Positions 51,849 through 60,976 are shown, numbered from the stretch's first letter. The stretch is DNA of 64,000 nt from Bacillus_AB infantis_C (GCF_050107595.1 NZ_JBNILH010000003.1:248001-312000), one strand, 5' to 3'. The notes: generated from the letters alone by a model not told the origin. A program made the numbers and translations.

Positions 51849-52496
51849 CTAGTTCAGCTTTACGCTCATATGCTTCCCCTGCTCAACCACATCGTGGAAT
51901 TCATCGACAGCATCGCTCGTCAACAGATCCACCGATTGATAGTCATCATTTTTTTCCAGGATAAAGCCCATGCTGCCCTTTTTAACGGAATTGCCTGCGA
52001 TTTCCCCGGTCAGCTCTTCTAAGTAGATGTCGTCTTCCCATGTTTTATGCTCGCCGCTGTTCATCTTCAGGGCTGCAACCGGATTAAATTTGACTGATGT
52101 ATCGGAATTGTTATCTATTTCAACGCTTACCTTTACAAAGTCAAATGCTTCTTCATGGGTAAAAGCATGGAAAAAGTCGATCATACTGTAGTCCGGTACA
52201 TAGTGAAGCACTTTGACATCTTTGACTGTCATCGTTATCGGCCCGACCTTTATGATCTCATTTATCGGGCTGTATGCTTTCAGGGTGAGTTCACCCTTGC
52301 GGTCCTTAACGGTCTCGCCGACCAGTACCAGATCCCGGTCGTCTGTCACCTGCGGGTTGGGCACATATACATCCTTTTTGACTGCTGCAGAGGCCTTGAC
52401 CATCGCCTCGCTGCTGTCTGGGGTTTTTGGGGTTTGGGATTCCGCCGAACAGCCGGCAAGGCCCGCTGCCAGCATGATGAGAACCAGCTTTTTCAA
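51849..52496 (-). CDS. Lipoprotein with DUF4352/DUF5067-like domain
   Basis: A 215-residue lipoprotein: signal MKKLVLIMLAAGLAGC with the acylated Cys at 16, a linker to about 60, then an immunoglobulin-like beta domain (VGPITMTVKDVKVLHYVPDY, FDFVKVSVEIDNNSDTSVKF, IYLEELTGEIAGNSVKKGSM). The pattern of 'VKVSVEIDNNSD' is typical of DUF4352-like domains. TTG start after GGGAGG. Function unknown. Located downstream of alkaline phosphatase on the same strand. Confidence 0.8.
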   Translation of the reverse strand: MKKLVLIMLAAGLAGCSAESQTPKTPDSSEAMVKASAAVKKDVYVPNPQVTDDRDLVLVGETVKDRKGELTLKAYSPINEIIKVGPITMTVKDVKVLHYVPDYSMIDFFHAFTHEEAFDFVKVSVEIDNNSDTSVKFNPVAALKMNSGEHKTWEDDIYLEELTGEIAGNSVKKGSMGFILEKNDDYQSVDLLTSDAVDEFHDVVEQGKHMSVKLN

Positions 52497-52515
52497 GTGA
52501 GTATCCTCCCTTAAT

Positions 52516-52550
52516 AAAAAGCTCCCGATGCGCTGGGCAGCGGGAAGCTT
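52516..52550 (-). terminator. Terminator after alkaline phosphatase
   Basis: Read on the minus strand: AAGCTTCCCG, 13-base loop, CGGGAGCTTTTT. Confidence 0.88.
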
Positions 52551-52580
52551 ATTGATATATTATTTATTGAACAACCAGTG

Positions 52581-53957
52581 TCACTTGTTTCCTTTGCTCT
52601 TCAGCAAATCGAAAATAATTTCGGCATGATCTGTATTGTTTACCTGGCCGGCAAAGCGTTCTTTGTGAGGGCCGTAAGCATAAACTGGTACATCCTCACC
52701 AGTATGGCCGCCAGTAGTCCAGCCGGTGTAGGAGCGCTTGTTAAAAATATTCTCGATTGCATTATCAATATCCACTGCCTTTTTTGAGGCTGCTGCATCT
52801 TTAACCGCCTTGATTTCCTCAGGAGTCAGGGCAAGCTGCTTCTGGTCGATGTACGTTTTCAGTGTCTTTTCAACATCAGCGCCATTGGCAATTTCTGCAG
52901 CCATGAAATCAGGTGTTTTCTTTGCAGCTTTGATTGGGTCCGCGAACCAGTTGTACACGCCGTCAGCTCCAATGGAGTAACCGCCTGTTGAGTGGTCAGC
53001 TGTTGCCACTACAAGTGTATTCTTGTCTTTCTTGGCAAATTCGATAGCTGCTTTATAAGCCTTCTCGAAGTCTTCCATTTCACTCATGGCCCCGACGATA
53101 TCATTATCGTGGCCGGCCCAATCTATCTGGCTTCCTTCTATCATCAGAAAAAAGCCGTCCTTGTCGTTATTCAAGCGTTTAATGGCTGCCTTTGTCATTT
53201 CCTCAAGTGATGGTGTCTCTGCCGGGCGATCGATCATCTTTGGAAGACCGCCTGGAGCGAACAAGCCAAGAATCTGGTCATTCTTGTCAGCCAGCAGCTG
53301 TTTTTTGTCCGTCACATAGCTGTATCCATCCTTTTTGAACTCTTCTGTCAGGTTGCGGTCTTCCCGCACAAAGTTTGACAGGCCTCCGCCAAGAAGGACA
53401 TCCACCTTATGCTTGCCATTGATCAGCTCATCATAATAATCATCTGCGATGCCATTCATGTTCTTGCGGGTTTCATCGTGTGCGCCAAATGAGGCAGGAG
53501 TCGCATGAGTAATCTCAGAAGTTGCCACAAGTCCGGTCGCTTTGCCTTTTTCCTTTGCAGCTTCCAGTACAGTTTTCACTTCTTTTTTGTCATTATCAAC
53601 GGCGATAGCGGCATTATAGGTCTTTACACCTGCTGACATCGCAGTCGCTGCGGAAGCAGAGTCGGTGATATTTTCAGAAGGGTCTTCCGGATAGGTCATT
53701 TGCTGTCCGACAAGATATGGATCAAATGCAGTCTGTTCGACGCCAGGTGTTTTTGGGTTATCTTTCATATAGCGATAGGCTGAAGTATAGGAAACACCCA
53801 TTCCATCGCCAATCAGGAAAATGACGTTTTTAACTTTTCCGCCTTTGTCTGCCTGTGCATCCTTCTCAGGCGCAAAAGACATGATGCTTCCAAGCGCAAC
53901 AGCTGACATCACAGCGATAGGAAGAATTTTTTTGCTCAAACGGCCTTTCTTAAACAT
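52581..53957 (-). CDS. phoA: Secreted alkaline phosphatase (PhoA/PhoB type)
   Basis: Phosphate-starvation phosphomonoesterase, 458 residues, exported by a Sec signal (KKILPIAVMSAVALGSIMSF, cleavage likely after AQA near 35). Metal and catalytic motifs: FLIGDGMG, the active Ser in ITDSASAATAMSAG, HATPASFGAHDE, MIEGSQIDWAGHDND, VVATADHSTGGY and WTTGGHTGEDVPVYAYGP. All zinc and magnesium ligands appear intact. Start after AGGAGG. Controlled by a Pho box upstream. Which of the B. subtilis paralogues it matches is not decided. Confidence 0.95.
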   Translation of the reverse strand: MFKKGRLSKKILPIAVMSAVALGSIMSFAPEKDAQADKGGKVKNVIFLIGDGMGVSYTSAYRYMKDNPKTPGVEQTAFDPYLVGQQMTYPEDPSENITDSASAATAMSAGVKTYNAAIAVDNDKKEVKTVLEAAKEKGKATGLVATSEITHATPASFGAHDETRKNMNGIADDYYDELINGKHKVDVLLGGGLSNFVREDRNLTEEFKKDGYSYVTDKKQLLADKNDQILGLFAPGGLPKMIDRPAETPSLEEMTKAAIKRLNNDKDGFFLMIEGSQIDWAGHDNDIVGAMSEMEDFEKAYKAAIEFAKKDKNTLVVATADHSTGGYSIGADGVYNWFADPIKAAKKTPDFMAAEIANGADVEKTLKTYIDQKQLALTPEEIKAVKDAAASKKAVDIDNAIENIFNKRSYTGWTTGGHTGEDVPVYAYGPHKERFAGQVNNTDHAEIIFDLLKSKGNK

Positions 53958-54018
53958 AGGATCAACCTCCTGTTATGTATGACTCTATTAAAACTATAAG
54001 GAAGTTTTGTTGATGGCA

Positions 54019-54059
54019 GTTTAAGAGATAGTAAAGGGATTGTAAAAAATGGATGTAAA
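54019..54059 (-). promoter_or_regulatory. PhoP-binding (Pho box) repeats
   Basis: On the minus strand TTTACA (54054-54059), TTTACA (54041-54046), TTTACT (54030-54035) and TTAAAC (54019-54024). The last three are 11 bases apart, as in Pho boxes (TTHACA-N5 repeats). They end about 60 bases before the phoA ATG. Confidence 0.85.
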
Positions 54060-54109
54060 ATCATGGTTATAATAGAAAAGAGCTGCGAATATTTTGGGGT
54101 TGTTGGACT

Positions 54110-54320
54110 GAAGTGCTCTGCGGCAGCGTTTAGTTGACTTGAGCACCTCATGTCAGCTTTTTGAAGCACTCTGAGGGCTGGTGAGCAATTCTGAGTGTCT
54201 CATATTTGGATTTTGAGGTACTCTGAGGGGCTGTAGTACTCTTTTGAGTGCCTCATATCCCGCTTTTGAGGCACTCCGGCACTCCGGCAGGTTCTCCTGA
54301 GTGTCTTATATCATGCGCCT
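54110..54320. repeat. Second tandem hairpin array, 52-53 bp period, four units
   Basis: Units begin at 54110, 54163, 54215 and 54268 (53, 52 and 53 bases). Each has arms near GAGGCACTC and GAGTGCCTC about 20 bases apart, then a T-rich linker. Sequence is unrelated to the 42.6-kb array, but period and layout are alike. Between units 1 and 4 two stem positions change as pairs (T-A to C-G and G-C to A-T). It fills the gap between the Pho box and the gene ending at 54368; nothing else is seen in 53958-54367. Confidence 0.8.
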
Positions 54321-54367
54321 TTACAGCCAAACCAACCTATTATGTTATCCACATCTGGATAATAATA

Positions 54368-55198
54368 CTAAACGCCTTCCGACATTCTCTTCACTTCATC
54401 TGTCAGTCCAATCTTTTTCATTGCCTCTATAACAACAACGTAAATTTCCGGATATTCCGCCAGGTCAAGGTTAAGCTGGATGTTCCTGAATAGTGCAAGC
54501 TGCGAGGCAGCGGGTGATGCCGAAAGATACTCTTCCACCTTTATCTTATCCGGCACTTGATGTGAGTGGATTAGAAAGGGGATATGTTCATCGCTTTGAA
54601 GAAGCGGGGCTGTTACCCCCAAGCCATCCTGTGTTTGGATACTTATTAATTTTTGACGCTCAATATAGACTTTTTCCACATATTGATACGGATTGACAAT
54701 ATGGGGCACCCGAACTTTCTCGCGCAGAAACTTTTCCGCTTCCTCCCGAACCAGACTATCTTTTTCAGAAAGCATATACGACGAGCTTTCGGCTTCTTCT
54801 GCCCAGCGCGCTTTAAAAGCCAGATACTTCTCTTCACTGCCAAATTGATTATAGAACAGGCTGCTGTCAGTCAGATTGACTCCCAGAAATTCTTTAATAT
54901 TCCTTGCTATTATACGAATTGGAGCTTCAAAATCCATAGGAGAAACACATACGATTGGAGCAGTCTCCAGATCAGCTGCAGAACCATAGTCAGTCAGAAA
55001 TCCATAATGAACACCATCGACTCCAATTCTCCCAAAGACGACCACATCGCTTGGCGTGTTAAAATACCGGTCACCCTCCATCGAGAGGTAAAACTGAAAG
55101 CAAAGATAAAATTGCTCTGGGTCATCAAGCATACTTTCAAATTGAATTAATTTTTCAAGTGTTGCTGGTACATCGTATTTTCCAAAGTTACTATTCAT
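54368..55198 (-). CDS. Conserved-looking soluble protein, function unknown
   Basis: A 276-residue protein without signal or membrane segment. Notable stretches: GDRYFNTPSDVVVFGRIGVD, then GVHYGFLTDYGSAADLETAP and IVCVSPMDFEAPIRIIARNI in the first third, and a helical C-terminus. The 'VDGVHYGFL' pattern recalls SMI1/KNR4-like immunity proteins, but I cannot assign it. ATG after AAGGGGC. Monocistronic; a palindrome (54345-54362) lies just after its stop. Confidence 0.7.
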   Translation of the reverse strand: MNSNFGKYDVPATLEKLIQFESMLDDPEQFYLCFQFYLSMEGDRYFNTPSDVVVFGRIGVDGVHYGFLTDYGSAADLETAPIVCVSPMDFEAPIRIIARNIKEFLGVNLTDSSLFYNQFGSEEKYLAFKARWAEEAESSSYMLSEKDSLVREEAEKFLREKVRVPHIVNPYQYVEKVYIERQKLISIQTQDGLGVTAPLLQSDEHIPFLIHSHQVPDKIKVEEYLSASPAASQLALFRNIQLNLDLAEYPEIYVVVIEAMKKIGLTDEVKRMSEGV

Positions 55199-55441
55199 AT
55201 TTTTGCCCCTTGTATGTTTTAGATTATTCTACCAGTTCCAAAGGGGTAACGGACTCTATTAAACGTATATATATCTTAAATTTTCTTGAAGGCCATCAAA
55301 TTACAGCTCAAGCCTGTAATTTACTGCTCACGCCTCATCATCAAGAAGAAAGTCAAAGAATTCCCAATCCCCCCTTTAGCCCCCAAGCACCTAATGTTAC
55401 ACTATTAATAAATGGAATTATTTTGAAATGGGGTAGCTGGT

Positions 55442-56218
55442 ATGGAAGACATCATATTAGAGATTGAGGATTTGAAAAAGAGCTATGGATCAAAGTCAGT
55501 GCTGAATGGTGTTTCTTTTCAGGTGAAGCGCGGTGAGATCATTGGCTATATCGGTCCGAATGGTGCCGGAAAGAGCACGACGGTGAAAATCATGCTGGGG
55601 ATTGAGGACGGTTATTCAGGCGGGGTGAAGATCTTCGGCCAGGATATATCGGATGGAAAGATTGATTATAAAAGGAAAATCGGCTATGTGCCGGAAATTG
55701 CCGAGGTATACGACAACCTGACGGGCCATGAGTATTTAACTTTCATCGGAGAGCTGTATGGAATCGACTCTGATCTTGCCAGTTATAAGGCAAAGGCTCT
55801 GATGGAGCTGTTCGGCATAGGGGAAGTTTATTATTCCAGGATTGCTTCCTATTCAAAGGGGATGCGGCAGAAGCTGCTCATTATTTCGAGCTTATTGCAT
55901 AATCCGGACCTCTTGTTTTTTGATGAGCCCATCAATGGCCTGGATGCAAACAGTGTCATGATTTTCAAAGAGATTATGGCCCAGCTGGCTGTGCAGGGCA
56001 AAACGATATTCTATTCTTCTCACATTATGGATGTGGTCGAAAAAATCAGCAGCCGCATCATCCTCCTTCATGACGGCAGGATTGCTGCTGATGGCACCTT
56101 TGAAGAGCTGCAGCAAAAGACGGAAGGTTCGCTTGAGCAGATTTTCAACCAGCTGACCGGATTCAGCGAGCATAAGGAACTCGGCGCCAGATTTGTTTCG
56201 GTTGTAGGGGAGATGTAA
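55442..56218 (+). CDS. ABC transporter ATP-binding protein
   Basis: ABC ATPase of 258 residues: Walker A GPNGAGKST (about 39-47), signature YSKGMRQK in place of LSGGQ, Walker B LLFFDEP, switch His in FYSSHIMD. The SKGMRQ signature is common in type-2 exporters of the CcmA/NatA-like group. Two bases before the permease gene, so cotranscribed. Substrate unknown. Start site is weak (GGGGTAGCTGGT). Confidence 0.92.
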   Translation: MEDIILEIEDLKKSYGSKSVLNGVSFQVKRGEIIGYIGPNGAGKSTTVKIMLGIEDGYSGGVKIFGQDISDGKIDYKRKIGYVPEIAEVYDNLTGHEYLTFIGELYGIDSDLASYKAKALMELFGIGEVYYSRIASYSKGMRQKLLIISSLLHNPDLLFFDEPINGLDANSVMIFKEIMAQLAVQGKTIFYSSHIMDVVEKISSRIILLHDGRIAADGTFEELQQKTEGSLEQIFNQLTGFSEHKELGARFVSVVGEM

Positions 56219-56220
56219 GG

Positions 56221-57867
56221 ATGCAGGACTTTCAAACTCTGAAAATACTGGACCGTTTTGAACGGATATTCACCAGGTTTGGCGTAGACTACAAGATTAT
56301 GAGAATGATCCTGCAAGTAAAGCTGACGATGGATGGGCGGCGTGTGCCAACGGTTTTTGCACAGAATGCACGGAAGGAAGAAGGCAAGGAAAAGAGCAAT
56401 CAGTATATAAAGTCATTATGGATTTATGTTCTATTTGGACTGTTTATGATTCCCTTTCTGCTTATGGGTGAAAACTACCTTTTTCAGATGAGCCTTTTTT
56501 ATGGGATTTTCACCTTTTTTGTCATGACGTCGATGATTTCAGATTTTTCCACGGTTCTGCTGGATATCCGCGACCGGAATATCCTGTTTCCTAAGCCTGT
56601 TGACCGCAAAACGATCAATACGGCAAAGATGGTCCATGTTGTTATCTATCTATCATTCCTTACCATCGCGCTTGTCACGATTCCTTTGTTTGTCGGTCTT
56701 TTCAAAATTGGACCATTGTTCTTCCTGACCGCAACCATCAACATCATTTTGATCAACCTGTTTATCGTTGGATTGACCGCGCTTATCTACCTGGCATTCC
56801 TGCGCTTCTTTGACGGGGAGAAGTTAAAAGACCTGATTAATTATGTGCAGATTGGTTTGTCACTGATGATTATGGTTGGCTATCAATTGCTGATCCGCTC
56901 CTTCGCCATCATCGATTTCACCGTTTCACTGGAGCCAAAATGGTGGCAGGTATTCATTTTCCCAATGTGGTTTGGAGCCAATACGGAATTGGTGCTGAAC
57001 GGCAGCTTCCAGCCGTTTTATATCATCTTTACAGCTTTAAGCATCGCGGTTCCGTTCCTGAGCATCTGGATTTATACGAAATTCAACTCAACCTTTGAGC
57101 AAAACTTACAGAAGCTTGCCTATCACGGGAAAGCGAAGGAAAAGAAGCGCAGTAAAGCCAGCCAATTTTTCCTTAAGGTGCTTTGCCGTTCAAAGGAAGA
57201 AAGAGCATTCTTTAAATTTGCCAGCAGCATGATGAAAAATGAACGGGATTTTAAATTGAAGGTATACCCTTCTTTAGGGTTTTCCATCGTTGTTCCGTTT
57301 CTAATGATTTTCAGCAGCTTTGTTACAGACCTCAGCCGTCTGGAGGGCAGCAAATCCTATTTATCCATTTATTTCAGCATGATTATCATCCCGACCATCA
57401 TGATCCTTCTCAAGTATTCAGGAAAATATAAGGGAGGCTGGATTTTCAGAGCCGCGCCTGTAGACCAGCTTGGGCCCATGTTCAGCGGTACCATCAAGGC
57501 ATTTATCATCAAATTGTATCTGCCGATATACTCTATATTGAGTATCCTGTTTGTCCTGCTGTTCGGGGCAAGGGTTGTGCCGGATCTGATTGTCGTCTTC
57601 ATCAATGCCTGCACTTATGCGGTCCTTTGCTTCATGATCCTGAAAACAGCGATTCCGTTTTCGGAGTCTTTTGACCAGTATAATCAGAGCGGCAACGGCG
57701 TAATTATATTCGGACTGATGCTGTTTGCCGGCTTATTTGCCGGGCTGCACTATTTCAGCACATTGCTGCCGTATGGAATCTATCTGTATTTGGCCATTGC
57801 CCTCATTTATCTGGCTGTTTTTTGGAAGCTGGCGTTTAAGGTTACTTGGAAGGATGTTCTTGAATAG
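56221..57867 (+). CDS. ABC-2-type transporter permease
   Basis: A 548-residue polytopic protein with about 12 predicted helices and a soluble N-terminus of about 60 residues. It follows the ATPase by two bases; together they form a type-2 exporter. A central cytoplasmic basic loop (YHGKAKEKKRSKASQFFLKV, then LCRSKEERAFF) separates two membrane halves. No close family is recognised; large putative permeases of this sort are common in Bacillaceae. Start overlaps AAGG directly after GGGGAG. Confidence 0.85.
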   Translation: MQDFQTLKILDRFERIFTRFGVDYKIMRMILQVKLTMDGRRVPTVFAQNARKEEGKEKSNQYIKSLWIYVLFGLFMIPFLLMGENYLFQMSLFYGIFTFFVMTSMISDFSTVLLDIRDRNILFPKPVDRKTINTAKMVHVVIYLSFLTIALVTIPLFVGLFKIGPLFFLTATINIILINLFIVGLTALIYLAFLRFFDGEKLKDLINYVQIGLSLMIMVGYQLLIRSFAIIDFTVSLEPKWWQVFIFPMWFGANTELVLNGSFQPFYIIFTALSIAVPFLSIWIYTKFNSTFEQNLQKLAYHGKAKEKKRSKASQFFLKVLCRSKEERAFFKFASSMMKNERDFKLKVYPSLGFSIVVPFLMIFSSFVTDLSRLEGSKSYLSIYFSMIIIPTIMILLKYSGKYKGGWIFRAAPVDQLGPMFSGTIKAFIIKLYLPIYSILSILFVLLFGARVVPDLIVVFINACTYAVLCFMILKTAIPFSESFDQYNQSGNGVIIFGLMLFAGLFAGLHYFSTLLPYGIYLYLAIALIYLAVFWKLAFKVTWKDVLE

Positions 57868-57875
57868 GATAGCAC

Positions 57876-57911
57876 AAGAAAGCCGCCATGGTTTGGCGGC
57901 TTCTTTTTTAT
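57876..57911. terminator. Bidirectional terminator, ABC permease / Nudix
   Basis: AAGAAAGCCGCC, 7-base loop, GGCGGCTTCTT and TTTT; it overlaps the Nudix stop codon region. Confidence 0.9.
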
Positions 57912-58363
57912 TGCGATAGTGATTGTGCATATTGCTGTATGAGATTTTTTATCAAAGGATTCAGCCCTTCAGGGAGCTCAGCTGCTCCGAAGAATCTAGC
58001 TTCAGTCGTTTCCAGGCCGTCCGCTTTAAGAACGCCGCCTTTAATGTCCCTAGAGATATAGGCGATTGTCACGGGATAAAATTCATCTCCGTTCGGCAAT
58101 TTCACATGATGCTCTTTCCCTGATATCACACCTGCCAAATCGAGCTTTCCTATTTCAATGCCGGTTTCCTCCAGGACTTCCCTTCTTCCTGCTTCTTCAG
58201 TGGATTCGCCCAGTTCGATAAATCCCCCGGGAACGCCCCAGCGGCCGTCCATTCTTTTTTGCAGCAAAAATTCTCCCGCATCATTGATGACTGCTACTGC
58301 AACGCCAACCAATATGAGCGGCTCATTGCCGACAGCCTTGCGCAAATCTTCTATATACCCCAT
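57908..58363 (-). CDS. Nudix hydrolase
   Basis: A 151-residue Nudix pyrophosphohydrolase. The 23-residue box is complete: GGFIELGESTEEAGRREVLE followed by ETGI, fitting GX5EX7REUXEEXGU. The N-terminus (PLILVGVAVAVINDAGEFLL, then QKR) is the usual substrate side. It may hydrolyse nucleoside diphosphate derivatives; the substrate is not deducible. Start after GGGAGG. Confidence 0.93.
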   Translation of the reverse strand: MGYIEDLRKAVGNEPLILVGVAVAVINDAGEFLLQKRMDGRWGVPGGFIELGESTEEAGRREVLEETGIEIGKLDLAGVISGKEHHVKLPNGDEFYPVTIAYISRDIKGGVLKADGLETTEARFFGAAELPEGLNPLIKNLIQQYAQSLSQ

Positions 58364-58461
58364 AATGACCTCCCTGGTTACCCGCTATGAAGTATATATT
58401 TCTATAAGGATACACATTCTCCTTCCTTTTCTCCAGGACTGTTTAATCTCGTGATTATCAC

Positions 58462-59046
58462 TTATGGCAGAAGGCTCCACTTCTTAGTTTTTCCCAGTAA
58501 AATAAAAAAGTCAGTCAGCCATTTAGAAATAAGAGCCACAAATGCATACCCTGCAAACAGCAGCAGGAAGTTCTCTTTCCCGCGAAAATGAAAGAGTCCA
58601 AGCCCCACCATGGTTGGTTTTAAGACAAAAGCCAGCGCAAGGCAAAGCGGAAGCATCCATATATAATAATTTTTCTTTGTATTTATAATGAATTGATAGT
58701 AGAGCATGTAAACGACCGGTACAAAAGAGGCATCAAGAGTGATGCTGGAGGGAAGCAAAGGGAGAATTTTAAAGGGATAGATCCACAGTCCCCTTTCCGT
58801 GGCAATGATGTCTGTATAGGTAAAAAAGATATGCACACTATATCCATAAAAGCCGAGCTGGAGGGCCCTCTTCCGGTCAATGAATAGGATCAGGACGATG
58901 AGCGGGATAACAAACATGGCAATGACAACCCATGTTTGCCAATAGAACAAATTCGAAAACTCATGCCAATAATCAACCAATCGGTCATTCTGTTCTATTT
59001 CCTCTTTCATGATTTTCCCCATTATATCCAGCCGTTCTTTTTCCAC
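58462..59046 (-). CDS. CBO0543-family membrane protein
   Basis: A 194-residue membrane protein with about five helices, CBO0543 family: VDYWHEFSNLFYWQTWVVIA, the YSVHIFFTYTDIIATERGLW segment, PFKILPLLP and VYMLYYQFI. It resembles the protein at 33604 in layout but is longer. GTG at 59046 follows GGGGGACGCC; an ATG 39 bases upstream has no site. Function unknown. Confidence 0.78.
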   Translation of the reverse strand: MEKERLDIMGKIMKEEIEQNDRLVDYWHEFSNLFYWQTWVVIAMFVIPLIVLILFIDRKRALQLGFYGYSVHIFFTYTDIIATERGLWIYPFKILPLLPSSITLDASFVPVVYMLYYQFIINTKKNYYIWMLPLCLALAFVLKPTMVGLGLFHFRGKENFLLLFAGYAFVALISKWLTDFFILLGKTKKWSLLP

Positions 59047-59162
59047 AATGGCGTCCCCCGCTTTTTTATCATTAGTATCAAGCACAGATAGGGTTTTATT
59101 CAGTAATTTCTATATATTAGATTTGAAAAGACTGGTGAGGACCGCCAGCTGGATTCATCCTT

Positions 59163-59867
59163 CTAGCCCAAACTCGTCAGCAGCACCATGATCCCATTCG
59201 TCAACCCGTGGATTAAAACAGATGGCCAAATGGAACCTGTCCTTTCGTAAGCCAGGGCAAAAAGGATACCGCTGAAAAAATTGACGGGCATAACGTTATA
59301 GGTCGGGATATGAATGATGGTGAAGATGAGCGAGCTGAGCAAAAGCGCCCCCGTTAATCCTACCCGTGTCCGCAGCCACCGATACAAGAAGCCCCGGTAG
59401 AAGATTTCCTCATATATCGGCGAAATGACAGCCGCAGAAAAAAAGGCAATGAGAACGGTAAAAAAAGTGACGTTCTGCTGCATGGCCTCTGTTTTGCTGT
59501 TTTGCCACGAGTTGCCTATAAAGCTGGTAAGCACGACAATGATGACGGCGCCCGCCAGCAGGACTGCTGAATACAGTCCGATAAGCTTCCAATCCCTCTG
59601 ACTGTATGCTTTTACTCCGACTTCCTTCCATGACAGCCTTTTTGGGCGGAGGGCAATAAAGTATATCCCCAGCATAAGAATGATGGCTATGGTCAGCCCG
59701 GTTAAAGTCCCGGCATATAAATCATCCTTGAATAGCTCAGCGTATATCGGCTGGACCAAAAGCTTAATGCCTCCAATTACAACAATAAATTCAAGCAGCA
59801 TTAATAAAATGAACTCTCTCCAGCCCCACGGGTCCTGCCTTTTCCAGTTGGTTTTATCTATTTCCAT
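59163..59867 (-). CDS. CPBP-family intramembrane protease
   Basis: A 234-residue CPBP/Abi-family glutamic membrane protease homologue with eight helices. The catalytic motifs are ISPIYEEIFYRGFLYRWLR (EExxxR) and the later His residues in FTIIHIPTYN and SVLIHGLTNG. Members act in protein or lipid maturation or bacteriocin self-immunity. Start ATG 59867 after GGGACGGAGA. It diverges from the MerR gene with a shared operator between, so likely under its control. Confidence 0.9.
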   Translation of the reverse strand: MEIDKTNWKRQDPWGWREFILLMLLEFIVVIGGIKLLVQPIYAELFKDDLYAGTLTGLTIAIILMLGIYFIALRPKRLSWKEVGVKAYSQRDWKLIGLYSAVLLAGAVIIVVLTSFIGNSWQNSKTEAMQQNVTFFTVLIAFFSAAVISPIYEEIFYRGFLYRWLRTRVGLTGALLLSSLIFTIIHIPTYNVMPVNFFSGILFALAYERTGSIWPSVLIHGLTNGIMVLLTSLG

Positions 59868-59913
59868 TCTCCGTCCCTCTTTCTTCATTAAATGGTATAA
59901 TCTAACTATATTA

Positions 59914-59930
59914 GGTGACGCTGCGTAACC
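59914..59930. promoter_or_regulatory. MerR-type operator
   Basis: GGTGACGCTGCGTAACC is symmetric at 14 of 17 positions (GGTNACGCNGCGTNACC), a form typical of MerR-family sites. It lies 28 bases before the merR start and 47 before the protease start. TATAAT at 59895-59900 is a plausible -10. Confidence 0.7.
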
Positions 59931-59957
59931 CGCAAGCTTTTTTTAGGAGGAATTCCA

Positions 59958-60695
59958 ATGAAACGCTGGACAACCGGAGAAGTAGCGAAGCAGCGCAATA
60001 TTTCTGTCCGCACACTCCGCTATTATGATCAGATCGGCCTTCTGGCCCCAGGCTTTAAAGATGAGAATGGAAAGCGGTATTATTCAGAGGAAGACTTATT
60101 TACATTAGAGAAAATCATGATTCTCAAATCCCTTTCACTTCCGTTAGAGGAGATCCGCGAAGTACTGAAACAGCTTTCTTATAAACAAATCTTAGTATCC
60201 CACTATAATTACCTGCAGGAGCAGCTGGCAGAGCTGCAAACAAGCATCTCCAACACAGCATCCCTGATCAATATGACCGATTTGGAGGAATCACTATCCT
60301 GGAACCGCGTCGCTGAGCTTGTACAGCATTCGCAAAAGCGCTCTAAGAAATGGACCGACTATTTTCAGGAAGACGAAAAAGCGTTCCTGGAAAAAACAAT
60401 CCCAAACCTGGGCAGCAATGATGAAATTACCCAGCAGTATATTTCCCTGCTGCGGAGGATTGAATGGTGCGTGGAACACCATATTCCAGCCGAGTCAGAG
60501 GAAGGCTTTGAGATTGCTTCCGAGTTAATCAGACTGTCACAGATAAGCTTCCAGGGAGATACAGAGCTGATGGACCAGTTTTGGGAAGTCAGGAAGTTGC
60601 CTGCTGAGGAAACAGGGCTCTATCCGGTTTCAGAAGAGGTCCTGGAGTTTGTGGAGCGCTGTTTGGCTTATGCGGATTCAAGGGCTGGCAGCTAA
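59958..60695 (+). CDS. MerR-family regulator with TipAS-like domain
   Basis: A 245-residue regulator: MerR winged helix (KRWTTGEVAKQRNISVRTLR, YYDQIGLL, KRYYSEEDLFTLEKI), a dimerisation coiled coil (about 75-120), then an all-helical C-terminal domain from 130 reminiscent of TipAS drug-binding modules. It probably activates or represses itself and the divergent CPBP gene through the palindrome at 59914-59930. Site TAGGAGGAATTCC. Ligand unknown. Confidence 0.9.
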   Translation: MKRWTTGEVAKQRNISVRTLRYYDQIGLLAPGFKDENGKRYYSEEDLFTLEKIMILKSLSLPLEEIREVLKQLSYKQILVSHYNYLQEQLAELQTSISNTASLINMTDLEESLSWNRVAELVQHSQKRSKKWTDYFQEDEKAFLEKTIPNLGSNDEITQQYISLLRRIEWCVEHHIPAESEEGFEIASELIRLSQISFQGDTELMDQFWEVRKLPAEETGLYPVSEEVLEFVERCLAYADSRAGS

Positions 60696-60718
60696 GCAGC
60701 AGGGAAGGAGAAAGATCA

Positions 60719-60937
60719 TTGAAGAAAAACAAACTGCAAATGATGCTGGCCGCCATCGGAAGCATAGCTATTTTAACAATCGGAACCGTCATGATCATTC
60801 AAATCGGGAAGAATCATCAGGTGAACAAACAAATCATAGACCAGTGCTTTGAAAGCTTTGATACAGAAAGAACAGTGACGATCAAGAAGGAAGGCTTTTG
60901 GTCCCCTGTTTCTTGTGAAAAGCATCCTGGTGCCTAG
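60719..60937 (+). CDS. Small single-helix membrane protein
   Basis: A 72-residue protein with one N-terminal helix (MLAAIGSIAILTIGTVMIIQ) and a short soluble tail with two Cys (DQCFESFDTERTVTIKKEGF, then WSPVSCEKHPGA). TTG start follows AAGGAGAAAGATCA. Such proteins are common in Bacillus but I do not know its function. It begins 23 bases after merR and lies 39 bases before the Mrr-like gene, so all three may be one operon. Confidence 0.7.
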   Translation: MKKNKLQMMLAAIGSIAILTIGTVMIIQIGKNHQVNKQIIDQCFESFDTERTVTIKKEGFWSPVSCEKHPGA

Positions 60938-60976
60938 TAAGCACGATTAACTATTAATAGAAGGATGTGTTACGCC

